Origin: RYN-230 sp963717125
Lineage (GTDB): Bacteria > Actinomycetota > Actinomycetes > Streptosporangiales > Streptosporangiaceae
NCBI GenBank assembly: GCA_963717125.1
Contig: CAVQVG010000007.1
Location: 558,001-622,000 of the forward strand
Direction of reading: 5' to 3'
Length of the DNA: 64,000 nt
Shown here piece after piece: positions 28,091-36,436 of the stretch. The first letter of the stretch is position 1. Every line of letters begins with the position of its first letter. A model generated the notes under the pieces. It was not told the DNA's origin. It did not search any database and saw only the letters and a program-made list of their open reading frames with translations. Made by a program: the position numbers and the translations under genes.

Positions 28091-28194
28091 TGTCTTAGCC
28101 CGCCGTCTCAGCCCGCTGTCTTAGCCCGCTGTCTCAGCCCGCCGTCTCAGCCCGCTGTCCCAGGCCGCCGTCTCAGCGCGACGGGTCAGCCCGC
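28091..28194. repeat. Array of eight 13-bp units between bldD and the HEPN gene
   Basis: Units TGTCTTAGCCCGC or CGTCTCAGCCCGC start at 28091, 28104, 28117, 28130, 28143, 28156, 28169 and 28182 with exact 13-base spacing. The last unit contains the stop codon of the HEPN protein gene (28188-28186), so the array appears to have grown out of that gene's 3' end. It lies between convergent genes. Confidence 0.85.
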
Positions 28195-28638
28195 TGGGCG
28201 CAGCGGCAGCGGCGACTGGCCGGGCAGCCCCAGCGCCTCCTCGGCCAGCGACAAGAACGTCCCCGCGTCACGCAGCAGGTCGTCCGCCTCCCGTGCGGTC
28301 ACGGCCCGGGTCAGGCCCGCTTCCGCGGCGGCCCGCTTGCCCGCGCCCGCGGCGAAGAACGCGGACCACTCGGATAGGGCCGGTTCCACCCGGGGCAGCA
28401 GCTCCCAGACACTGCGCGGCGCCTTCCGCCGGGGCGCAGGCGCCGGATCCGTCTTGACCGTGACGATCGCCGCCGCCGCGCGCAGCGCGGCCAGGTGGGC
28501 GGCGACATACCGGGCACCCGGCCCGGACTCATCCGCGGCATCGGCCAGCCCTCGGCGAGCAGATTCGATCAGCGAAAGCGCCGAGGGCGCAACCCGGCAG
28601 CGTGGCTGGCCTGGCCGTACTGAGGCGACCGTGCTCAT
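28186..28638 (-). CDS. SAV_6107 family HEPN domain-containing protein
   Basis: 150-residue helical protein. It begins MSTVASVRPGQPRCRVAPSA; helices follow in SALSLIESARRGLADAADES, VAAHLAALRAAAAIVTVKTD and AVTAREADDLLRDAGTFLSL. This matches the actinobacterial SAV_6107-type HEPN family, often found next to a GNAT gene and metF as here. HEPN domains bind nucleic acid or nucleotides; no specific role is known. The ATG at 28638 is preceded by GGAAGGAGGG, so the longer upstream frame is discarded. Confidence 0.8.
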   Translation of the reverse strand: MSTVASVRPGQPRCRVAPSALSLIESARRGLADAADESGPGARYVAAHLAALRAAAAIVTVKTDPAPAPRRKAPRSVWELLPRVEPALSEWSAFFAAGAGKRAAAEAGLTRAVTAREADDLLRDAGTFLSLAEEALGLPGQSPLPLRPAG

Positions 28639-28734
28639 GGCCCTCCTTCCATCCGGAGCCGGGCCGGGCGAGACGCTTCCCCACGCATCGCCCGGCCCGT
28701 AACCAGCCACCCCGGGATGGGATGGCTGGCCGGC

Positions 28735-28750
28735 TTCGAATTTATTCGAA
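28735..28750. promoter_or_regulatory. Palindrome TTCGAAT-TT-ATTCGAA between divergent genes
   Basis: A perfect 7-bp inverted repeat around TT in the 239-base region between the HEPN gene and the divergent GNAT gene. A further TTCGAA occurs at 28789. The stretch is AT-rich and suits a regulator site. It is not a standard LexA box because the spacing is two bases short and the C/G flanks are missing. Confidence 0.5.
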
Positions 28751-28877
28751 CATAGATTCGGCTGCAAGTCCAGCCGTTTGGAGCTGAGTTCGAAGGTACC
28801 CGGCGGGTACGACAAAACGGCCGGCCACGCTGACCGGGACCTGCCACGACGGACAGGGCTCGCGTACGCTAACCCGG

Positions 28878-29615
28878 GTGCGCGCGGGACCTGAGCTGCT
28901 GGACATGGGCAAGGCGCGCTTCCTCACGGAACTCGACACCCTGGTCGAGGTGTACGCGGCCGCGATGCGGCCGCCGCGGGAGCAGGTGCCCGGCCGCCGG
29001 GCGATCATGGAACGGCACACCGAGTTCCCGTCGTTCCGCGCCGTAGTGATGACCGCGCTGCCCGCGCCGCCGGGCAGCGGGGACGGGCCGGGCCAGCGGC
29101 GGGGCAGCGGCGACGCGCGGCGACCGCAGCCGGGCAGCGCGGTCGGGCCGGGCTCACAGCCGGGCAGCGGCCGGCTGCCGATCATCGCGTTCAGCTACGG
29201 CTTTCACGGGACGGACGGGCAATGGTGGCACGACCTGGTCCGCAGCGCGCTGACCCGGAGGGGCGGATACGACCTCGCGCAGACCTGGCTGGGCGACTCG
29301 TTCGAGGTCGCCGAGGTGCACGTGCACCCCGCCTACCAGGGCCGCGGCATCGGCCGCCGGATGGTGCCCGCGCTGCTGCACCCCCGGCTGGAGCGCACCG
29401 CCCTGCTGTCCACTCAGGACGCGGACACCCGGGCCCGGCGGCTGTACCGCGGGCTCGGCTTCGGCGACCTGCTCACCGGCTACCGGTTCCCGGGCACCGA
29501 CCCGCCGTACGCAGTCATGGGGGCGGCGCTCCCACTGCGGCCCGGCCCGCCGCCCCAGCCGCAGTCCCTGCCGCGGTCCGGTCCGCCGGCCCCGCCCCCG
29601 CCGCGCCGCGGCTGA
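28878..29615 (+). CDS. GNAT family N-acetyltransferase
   Basis: About 245 residues. Acetyl-CoA-binding motif A is clear: EVAEVHVHPAYQGRGIGRRM, with Q/RxxGxG as QGRGIG. The C-terminus LLSTQDADTRARRLYRGLGF is the usual final helix and strand. A Gly/Ser/Arg-rich insert occupies about residues 64-95. The last 34 residues are Pro-rich and overlap the end of metF on the other strand by 101 bases. The start is GTG. The substrate is unknown. Confidence 0.8.
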   Translation: MRAGPELLDMGKARFLTELDTLVEVYAAAMRPPREQVPGRRAIMERHTEFPSFRAVVMTALPAPPGSGDGPGQRRGSGDARRPQPGSAVGPGSQPGSGRLPIIAFSYGFHGTDGQWWHDLVRSALTRRGGYDLAQTWLGDSFEVAEVHVHPAYQGRGIGRRMVPALLHPRLERTALLSTQDADTRARRLYRGLGFGDLLTGYRFPGTDPPYAVMGAALPLRPGPPPQPQSLPRSGPPAPPPPRRG

Positions 29616-30525
29616 TCGCCCGGCTGCGCTCGGCCAGGCCGAGCCGCTGGTAGATGTCCCGGGTGGCGACCGACCCGTTCAGCGTGAAGAAGTGCAGTCC
29701 GGGCGCGCCCTCGTCGAGCAGGCGCTGGCACATGCCGGCCGCGTACGCGGTGCCGATCTCGCGCACCGCGGCCTTGTCCGCCCCGGCCGCGCGGACTTGG
29801 TCGCCCACCGCGGCCGGGAACCGGGCACCGGACAGCACGACGATCCGCTCCAGCGTCCGCGCGCTAGTGATCGGCATGATGCCCGGGATGATCGGCACGT
29901 CGCAGCCGGCCGCAGCCACCCGGTCCCGCAGCCGCAGGTAGTCCTCCACGAAGAAGAACATCTGGGTGATGGCGAAATCCGCCCCGGCGCGGCACTTGGC
30001 CACGAAGTGCCGAATGTCCGAGTCCAGGTCAGGGGAACGCGGGTGTCCCTCGGGGAAGGCGCCCACGCCGACGCAGAAGTCGCCGGAGGCCCGGATCAGC
30101 CGGACCAGGTCAGCCGCGTACGGCAGGCCCTCCGGATGCGCCACCCACTCCCCGTTGGGGTCGCCGGGTGGGTCGCCGCGCAGCGCCAGCACGTTCCGCA
30201 CCCCGACGGCGGCGTACGAGCCGATCACGTGCCGGAGCTCGGCGATGGAGTGGTTGACGGCGGTGAAGTGCCCCATCGGGGTGAGCGTGGTCTCGGCCGC
30301 GATCCGCCCGGTGACCCGGATCGTCCGGTCCCGGGACGACCCGCCCGCGCCGTAGGTGACCGAGACGAACGTGGGCTGCAGCGGTTCCAGCTGCCGGATG
30401 GCGCGCCACAGCTTCCGCACGTCATCCTCGGTCTTGGGCGGCATGAACTCGAACGAGAACGACTCGCCACCCGCGGCCAGCAGGTCGCGGATGGCGGGTG
30501 CGCGGCGGAGGACCCCGGATGACAT
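29515..30525 (-). CDS. metF: 5,10-methylenetetrahydrofolate reductase
   Basis: FAD enzyme producing 5-methyltetrahydrofolate for methionine synthesis. 336 residues with SFEFMPPKTEDDVRKLWRAI, FVSVTYGAGGSSRDRTIRVT, VLALRGDPPGDPNGEW, DFAITQMFFFVEDY and IPGIMPITSARTLERIVVLS. The catalytic core ends near LHFFTLNGSVATRDIYQRLG. The last 40 residues (Ala/Gly/Thr-rich) are an extension encoded in the overlap with the convergent GNAT gene. Confidence 0.95.
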   Translation of the reverse strand: MSSGVLRRAPAIRDLLAAGGESFSFEFMPPKTEDDVRKLWRAIRQLEPLQPTFVSVTYGAGGSSRDRTIRVTGRIAAETTLTPMGHFTAVNHSIAELRHVIGSYAAVGVRNVLALRGDPPGDPNGEWVAHPEGLPYAADLVRLIRASGDFCVGVGAFPEGHPRSPDLDSDIRHFVAKCRAGADFAITQMFFFVEDYLRLRDRVAAAGCDVPIIPGIMPITSARTLERIVVLSGARFPAAVGDQVRAAGADKAAVREIGTAYAAGMCQRLLDEGAPGLHFFTLNGSVATRDIYQRLGLAERSRAISRGAAGAGPADRTAAGTAAGAAGRAAVGAPPP

Positions 30526-30639
30526 CTCTCTAGGCTAGCCGCGGCCAGGCGGACGGAGCCAACCCCAGCCCCACGGTTGGCCGCCCTGACCGTCGGCGGA
30601 TGCGCTGGTCACGGGCGCGCGGCGGCTAGTCTCGCGAGC

Positions 30640-31791
30640 ATGCCGGACAGTGTTTCCGCCCTGCACCGGGTGCGGGCCGAGGTCGGCCGGGTGCTGGCGG
30701 AGTTCCTGGCTCGGCAGCGCAGCGTGCTGCCGGGCGCGGCCGACGAGCTGCGTCCAGGGCTGGACGCGCTGACCGCGCTGCTGGCGGGCGGGAAACGGCT
30801 CCGGCCGGCGTTCTGCTACTGGGGCTGGCGCGGCACCGGCGCCGCGGACGGCCCCGAGGTGCTGACCGCGGCGGCCGCGCTGGAGCTGCTGCACGCGGGG
30901 GCGCTGGTGCACGACGACGTGATGGACGGCAGCGACACCCGGCGCGGACGGCCCGCGCTGCACCGCCAGTTCGCGGCCTACCACGCCGAGCGGGACTGGC
31001 GCGGCTCGGCGGCCGCGTTCGGCACCGGCGCCGCGATCCTGCTCGGCGACCTGTTGCTGTGCTGGACCGACGAGCTGTTCGCGGCCAGCGGGCTGGCGCC
31101 GGACGCGCTGGCCCGGGGCCGGGCGGTGCTCGACGTGATGCGCGGCGAGCTGATGGCCGGCCAGTACCTGGACCTGACGGCGCAGGCCAGCGGGGACGAC
31201 AGCGTGGCCAGCGCGCTGCGCGTAGTGGCGTACAAGACGGCCAAGTACACCATCGAGCGGCCGCTGCACCTGGGCGCGGCGCTGGCCGGCGGCGCGGCGC
31301 TGGCCGACGGCAGCGCGGCGCTGGCCGGCCACGGCCCGGCGCTGGCCGGCCACGGCCCGGCGCTGGCCGACCACGGCCCGGCCGGGGTCACCGCGGCCTA
31401 CACCGGCTACGGCCTCCCGCTCGGGGTCGCGTTCCAGCTCCGGGACGACATCCTGGGCATATTCGGCGACCCGGACCGGACCGGCAAGCCAGCCAGCGAC
31501 GATCTGCGGGCGGGCAAGCGCACCGTGCTGCTGGCCATCACCCGGGCCCGGGCCGGCCCGCGGCAGACCGCGGTCATCGACCGCTGCCTGGGCGACCCGG
31601 ACCTGGACGAAGCGGCGGCGGCCGAGGTGCGGGCAGTGATCACCAGCACCGGGGCGCTGGCCGAATGCGAGCAGCTGATCAGCCGCCACCTGGACCAGGC
31701 GCTCGGCGTGCTCGCCGCGGCGCCGATCACGGCCGAGGCCAGGGCGGCGCTGGCTGAGCTCGCGGTGACCGCGACCGCACGGCACGACTGA
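30640..31791 (+). CDS. idsA: Polyprenyl (geranylgeranyl-type) diphosphate synthase
   Basis: Builds C15-C25 isoprenyl diphosphates from IPP and an allylic primer. 383 residues with GGKRLRPAFCYWGWR, the first aspartate-rich motif in LVHDDVMDGSDTRRGRPALH, GELMAGQYLDLTAQ, KTAKYTIERPLHLGAAL and the second motif FQLRDDILGIFGDP. Between helices at about residues 215-245 there is an in-frame repeat insert (ALAGHGPALAGHGPALADHG) absent from normal enzymes. The ATG at 30640 is preferred over the upstream frame opening. The metF-idsA-Rv2175c-kinase neighbourhood matches idsA2 of mycobacteria. The 3' end is duplicated downstream. Confidence 0.9.
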   Translation: MPDSVSALHRVRAEVGRVLAEFLARQRSVLPGAADELRPGLDALTALLAGGKRLRPAFCYWGWRGTGAADGPEVLTAAAALELLHAGALVHDDVMDGSDTRRGRPALHRQFAAYHAERDWRGSAAAFGTGAAILLGDLLLCWTDELFAASGLAPDALARGRAVLDVMRGELMAGQYLDLTAQASGDDSVASALRVVAYKTAKYTIERPLHLGAALAGGAALADGSAALAGHGPALAGHGPALADHGPAGVTAAYTGYGLPLGVAFQLRDDILGIFGDPDRTGKPASDDLRAGKRTVLLAITRARAGPRQTAVIDRCLGDPDLDEAAAAEVRAVITSTGALAECEQLISRHLDQALGVLAAAPITAEARAALAELAVTATARHD

Positions 31792-32010
31792 GGCCGACGG
31801 GGCGCTGGCCGAGCTCGCGGTGACCGCTACCCCGGCACGACTGAGGCCGACAGCCGCTGGCCCAACCCGCGGTGACCGCGACCCCGGCACGACTGAGGCC
31901 GACGGCCGCTGGCCCAACCCGCGGTGACCGCGACCCCGGCACGACTGAGGCCGACGGGGCGCTGGCCCAACCCGCGGTGACCGCGACCCCGGCACGGCTG
32001 AGGCCGGAGG
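31745..32010. repeat. 52-53 bp tandem repeat grown from the 3' end of idsA
   Basis: The anchor ACTGAGGCC recurs at 31787, 31840, 31892 and 31944, with a variant at 31997, giving about 4.5 units. The first copy is the coding end of idsA and contains its TGA (31789-31791). The remaining copies fill almost the whole 302-base gap to the convergent Rv2175c-like gene; no other gene is seen there. Confidence 0.85.
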
Positions 32011-32093
32011 GGCGGGCCAGCGGCCCGCCGCCCCGTGCTACCCGCGCGCTGGTGGCGGCACCCAGCCGCGGGAGGGCGTTCAGTGTCCAGGGC

Positions 32094-32456
32094 TCAGAAC
32101 GCGAGCGCCTGGGCCCGCCGGTTCACCTCGGTGCAGCGACGCTCGGCCATAGCCTGAATCGGCGTGCCCGGCAGCGAGTCATCCGCGGTGAACAGCCAGC
32201 GCACCGCTTCCTCGTCGTCGAACCCGCAGTCGAACAGCACGGTCAGCGTGCCGTGCAGTCCTTTCAGGATCTGGTCGCCGTCGAAGAAGGCCGCGGGTAC
32301 CGACCTGGAGCCATCCGGCCGCTGGACGGCCAGCAGCCTGCGATCGCGGAGTAGCTGCCTGATCCGGCCCGGCGGGATGCCAAGCCGGTCGGCGGCTTCA
32401 GAGAGAGTGAGCCAGTCGCCGACGAGTGCGTCGGCCAGGGGGTCGATCTGTGCCAC
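32094..32456 (-). CDS. Rv2175c-family DNA-binding protein
   Basis: 120 residues: a helix-turn-helix with LTLSEAADRLGIPPGRIRQL and LLRDRRLLAVQRPDGSR, then the family C-terminus FFDGDQILKGLHGTLTVLFD and CGFDDEEAVRWLFTADDSLP. Rv2175c of M. tuberculosis is a DNA-binding substrate of the kinase PknL encoded beside it. Here a PASTA kinase lies 1.5 kb away, so phosphorylation control is a reasonable inference. The ATG start is well placed. Confidence 0.88.
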   Translation of the reverse strand: MAQIDPLADALVGDWLTLSEAADRLGIPPGRIRQLLRDRRLLAVQRPDGSRSVPAAFFDGDQILKGLHGTLTVLFDCGFDDEEAVRWLFTADDSLPGTPIQAMAERRCTEVNRRAQALAF

Positions 32457-32533
32457 GTTTCCGAATTTCCCACGCTGCGGCCGGGGTCAAACCCGGACAG
32501 GCCAGTCTTGTGTGCCGCCCGGACCGGTTGGGC

Positions 32534-33769
32534 TCACCCCGCGACCGCGTCCCGCACGGCTACGGCCGGGTCGGCGAACCGGCCGGTATCCACCGGCTGG
32601 CCTGCTTCGATGACCCGGCGGCCCTGCAGCAAATCACGCGGCTGGCCCACGGTCAGGACGGCGGTCAGCTGGCCAACCTTAATCCCATCAGTCCCGGCCG
32701 CACCAGTCGGCTCCCCCTTGACCCAGCCCAGCGCCCAGCGCTGGCCGCCCGGATCGCCGCGCTCGATGACCTGGTCGGCCGGGTCCCGGTGGCCGGCGAA
32801 CTGGACCATGCGGCCGAACTGCTCGGACCAGAAGTACGGCACCGGGTCGTACGCCTGCTCGGCGCCGAGCAGGTTGGCGGCGGCCACCCGGGGCGCGTGC
32901 AGCGCGGTGTCCCAGTGCTCCACCCGCAGCCGCTGGCCGTACCGGCCAGACCAGAACGCGGCGCAGTCCCCGGCCGCGTACACACCCGGGACCGAGGCGC
33001 GCAACTGGGCGTCCACCTGCACGGCATCCCGGTGGCCGGCGGCCAGCCGCACGCCGGAGCCGGCCAGCCAGCCGGTGGCTGGCCGCACCCCGACCGCGGT
33101 GACGACCAGGTCGGCGTCCAGCCAGCCGCCGCCGGGCAGGGCCAGCCCGCCCGCCTGGACCGACTCCACCGGCTGGCCGAGCCGCAGGTCCACCCCAGCC
33201 GCCGCGTACCAGGGCACCAGCCGCGCGCCCACCGCCTCGCCGAGCGCCGCCGCGGCGGGCGCGGCCGCCGCCTCCAGCACGGTCACCGCGCAGCCCCGGG
33301 CCGCGGCCACGGTGGCCAGTTCCGCCCCGATCCAGCCCGCGCCGACGATGGTCAGCCGGGTGCCGGGCTGGAGCGCGGCCCGGATGGCGAGCGCGTCGTC
33401 GATGGTGCGCAGCACGTGCTGCGGGCCCGGGCCGGGCAGCCGGATCGGGGCGGCCCCAGTCGCCACCACCAGGCGGTCGAACCCGAGCTCGGCCCGGTCG
33501 GTGCGGAGCAGCCCGTCGTCCAGGCCGACCGCCGTCTCGCCCAGCCGCAGATCCAGGTCCAGCGCGCCCGCTTCGTCGGCCATCGAGGTGGAGTCCACCT
33601 CGCCGAGCATGAGCTTCTTGGACAGCGGCGGCCGGTCGTAGGGCGGGTGCGGCTCCGCCCCGACCATGGTGATGAGGCCGGTGTACTCCCCGGCCCGAAG
33701 TTCCGCCGCGGTCCGCAGGCCGGCCAGGCCGCCGCCCGCGATGACAACCCGTTCGATGCGCACGAGCAC
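32534..33769 (-). CDS. FAD-dependent oxidoreductase (ferredoxin reductase-like)
   Basis: 411 residues. The FAD-binding Rossmann motif VVIAGGGLAGLRTAAELR is at the N-terminus, followed by HPPYDRPPLSKKLMLG, LVVATGAAPIRLPG, the NAD(P)-binding LTIVGAGWIGAELATVAAAR, and VPGVYAAGDCAAFWSG. The C-terminal reductase domain has FWSEQFGRMVQFAGH. This is the class that reduces Rieske ferredoxins or P450 ferredoxins; no ferredoxin or oxygenase gene is next to it. It sits where mycobacteria carry a mannosyltransferase between idsA and pknL. Confidence 0.88.
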   Translation of the reverse strand: MLVRIERVVIAGGGLAGLRTAAELRAGEYTGLITMVGAEPHPPYDRPPLSKKLMLGEVDSTSMADEAGALDLDLRLGETAVGLDDGLLRTDRAELGFDRLVVATGAAPIRLPGPGPQHVLRTIDDALAIRAALQPGTRLTIVGAGWIGAELATVAAARGCAVTVLEAAAAPAAAALGEAVGARLVPWYAAAGVDLRLGQPVESVQAGGLALPGGGWLDADLVVTAVGVRPATGWLAGSGVRLAAGHRDAVQVDAQLRASVPGVYAAGDCAAFWSGRYGQRLRVEHWDTALHAPRVAAANLLGAEQAYDPVPYFWSEQFGRMVQFAGHRDPADQVIERGDPGGQRWALGWVKGEPTGAAGTDGIKVGQLTAVLTVGQPRDLLQGRRVIEAGQPVDTGRFADPAVAVRDAVAG

Positions 33770-33983
33770 CTAGGCTACGGCCGGCCCGGCCCGGGTGATT
33801 GGGGACCGTCTGGGCGTTATATCCGGTTATGCTGCTCGCCACAGCCGGTCCGCCGAAACCGGCCCGCCACGAATGCGCAGGTCAGGGAGCAGCCCCAATC
33901 TCGGTCGTTACTCCTGGTGACCGGCCGACACCGTACAGGTGTTCTGAGGGTCCGGCGCTCCGGGCGGCCATACAATCATCGCG

Positions 33984-36243
33984 ATGGACCAGACGCTTGC
34001 GCGCCCACCCGTCGGCCGGGTACTCGACGGCCGCTACCGGGTTGAGTCCCTTATTGCCACCGGCGGGATGGCAACTGTCTACCTGGGTACCGACACCAGG
34101 CTGGACCGCACGGTCGCGCTCAAGGTGATGCACGCCGAACTGGCCAACGACGAGGACTTCGTCCGCCGTTTCGTGGGCGAGGCCAGGTCAGTGGCCAGGC
34201 TGTCGCACCCGAACGTGGTCGCCGTGTACGACCAGGGGGCCGACGGGCGCACGCTCTACCTGGCCATGGAGTACGTGCCGGGCCGCACGCTGCGCGACCT
34301 GCTGAACGAGCGCGGCCGGCTCAGCCCGCGCGACGCGCTGGACATCATGGACGGCATGCTGGGCGGCCTGGCCGCGGCGCACGCGGCCGGCATCGCGCAC
34401 CGCGACGTCAAGCCGGAGAACGTGCTGCTGACGTCCGGCCACTCGGTCAAGGTGGCCGACTTCGGGCTGGCCCGGACGATGGCCGGCACCAGCCACACGA
34501 AGACCGGCATGCTGATCGGCACCGCCGCCTACCTGGCCCCGGAACAGGTCTCCCGGGGCACCGCCGACGCGCGGACCGACGTGTATGCGGCCGGGGTCAT
34601 GCTGTTCGAGATGCTCACCGGCGCGCAGCCGCACACCGCGGACACGCCGCTGGCCGTCGCGTACAAGCACGTCAACGAGGCGGTGCCGGCCCCGTCCGGG
34701 TTCGCGCCGGGCATCACGCCGTCGCTGGACGCGCTGGTCACCCGGGCGACCAGCCGGGACCCGGAACTGCGGCCGGTGGACGCGGGCCAGTTCCTGCGCG
34801 GGGTCAGCGAGGTGCGCCGGAGCCTGCCGCCGGGTGGGCCGGCCCACCCGGCCATCCCCGGCACCAGCCTGCCGGTGAACGCCGATCCCAGCGACCGGGG
34901 CGGCGCAGGCACGCCCGCGGCCCGGTATCTCAGCGAGACCCAGCCGCCCGGGCCAGCCCCGGCCGCGGACTACCCGCCGGCCGCGGACTACGCCGCCGGA
35001 CTATCCGCCCGCCCGGGACTATCCGCCCGCCCGGGACTATCCGCCCGCCCGGGACTATCCGGCCGCCCGGGACTACGCCCCGGCCCGGGAGTACGGGCCG
35101 GCCGACTGGCCGGACGACCTGCCCGCCGCGCCGCCGGCGGAGGACGGCCTCATCCCGGGCCTGCCCGGTTCCGGCCACCGCGATCAGGCCCCGGCTGGCC
35201 TGGGCGCCGGCGGGTCAGCCACCCAGCAGGTCAAGGACGACGGCTTCTACCGGTCGGCGAACCACACCCTGGTCGTGACGCCCGGGGCGGCGGCGGAGTA
35301 CGGCCGCCGGGGCAGCGCCCGGAGCGGCACCCGGGGCGGCGGCGGCCTCCGGGCGCACGAGCCCGGGCTGCAGCGCTGGCTGTTCAGCCGAAGGCTCATC
35401 TATCTCGTCGCTGGCCTGGCCGCCGTGATCCTGATCGCCGTGCTGGTCTGGTACCAGTCGGCCGGCAAGTACACCACCGTGCCCCGGGTGGTGCGGCTGA
35501 CCGCGGCCACCGCCCAGCAGGCCCTGCACAACGCCGGGTTCAGCACCACCATGGGCAAGCCGCAGTTCAGTGACTCCGTGGTCAAGGGCAGCATCATCGG
35601 CACGTCACCCGCCGTCGGGTCCCGGGTCAGCAAAGGCGCCACGGTGGCGCTGATCGTCTCCGAGGGGCCGCATCAGGCCACCGTGCCGCAGGTGACCGGG
35701 AACACACTGGCCAACGCGCAGAGCGCGCTACGGCAGGCCGGGCTGATCCCGGGCAAGGTGGTGAACCAGGCGTCCACCACGATCCCGGCCGGGATCGTGA
35801 TCAGCACCACGCCGAACGCCAACATGGTCTGGCCGGTCGACAAGCCGGTCACGCTGGTGGTGAGCAGCGGGCAGCCGGTGCCAAACTTCGTCGGCCAGCA
35901 GAAGGCGGTGGCCGAGCAGTGGGCGGCGGCCAACAGCGTCTCGCTCAACGAGGTCACGGTGAAGAGCAGCCAGCCCGCTGGCACGGTCGTTCAGCAGTCG
36001 GTGCCGGCCGGCGGCGCGTTCACCCCGCACCAGGTCATCACCATCGAGATCTCCAACGGCCCGCCGATGGTCGGCGTGCCCAACGTGGACGGCCAGCCGG
36101 TCAGCCAGGCCGAGCAGGCGCTGTCGCAGGCGGGCTTCCAGGTCAAGGTGGTCCAGGTGGGGCCGTTCAACAAGGTGTTCAGCTACAGCCCGACCGGCCA
36201 GGCGCCGCAGGGCAGCACGATCACCCTCTACGTTGGCGTCTAG
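33984..36243 (+). CDS. Ser/Thr protein kinase with PASTA repeats, frame interrupted in the linker
   Basis: Membrane receptor kinase of the PknB/PknL type. Kinase domain at residues about 15-275: glycine loop ATGGMATVYLG, K47 in VALKVM, catalytic D141 in HRDVKPENVLL, DFGLA and GTAAYLAPEQ. After the DYPPAR repeat linker the frame must shift at about 34996-34999. The other frame then gives a transmembrane helix (LIYLVAGLAAVILIAVLVWY) and four PASTA domains (VPRVVRLTAATAQQALHNAG, VPQVTGNTLANAQSALRQAG, and two more) to 36243. Without the shift the kinase would end in about 190 unrelated residues and lose its membrane anchor and sensor. The total length is one base over a multiple of three. Confidence 0.88.
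34999..35088 (+). repeat. 18-bp tandem repeat encoding DYPPAR in the kinase linker
   Basis: Units GACTATCCGCCCGCCCGG start at 34999, 35017 and 35035, with variants at 35053 and 35071. In the frame of the PASTA half they encode DYPPAR repeats. The frame break of the kinase gene lies exactly at the junction before the first unit (GCCGCC then GGACTAT). Confidence 0.85.
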
Positions 36244-36436
36244 CGGGCTGCGGGTATCAGCCCGGTGCGGCTGGCGGCGGCGCCGTCAGCCCGGCCAGGT
36301 TCGCCCGCCTTTCCGGTGAAATCGGCCGCACCATCCACTACTATGAGCCGGCCTGACCGAGTGCCCGATTCTGCTGAGGCGGGCCCCAAGTACCGAGAAG
36401 GCTCCGCTGATACTCCGCCGAGCGACCCTGCTTCGG

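Noticed and set aside
28091..28194. CRISPR array
   Set aside because: Units are contiguous 13-bp copies without spacers, and no cas gene is present.
28735..28750. LexA (SOS) box
   Set aside because: The actinobacterial LexA site needs TCGAAC-n4-GTTCGA; here the half-sites are two bases closer and lack the C and G.
30535..31995. 486-codon minus-strand frame opposite idsA
   Set aside because: Shadow of idsA and its downstream repeats.
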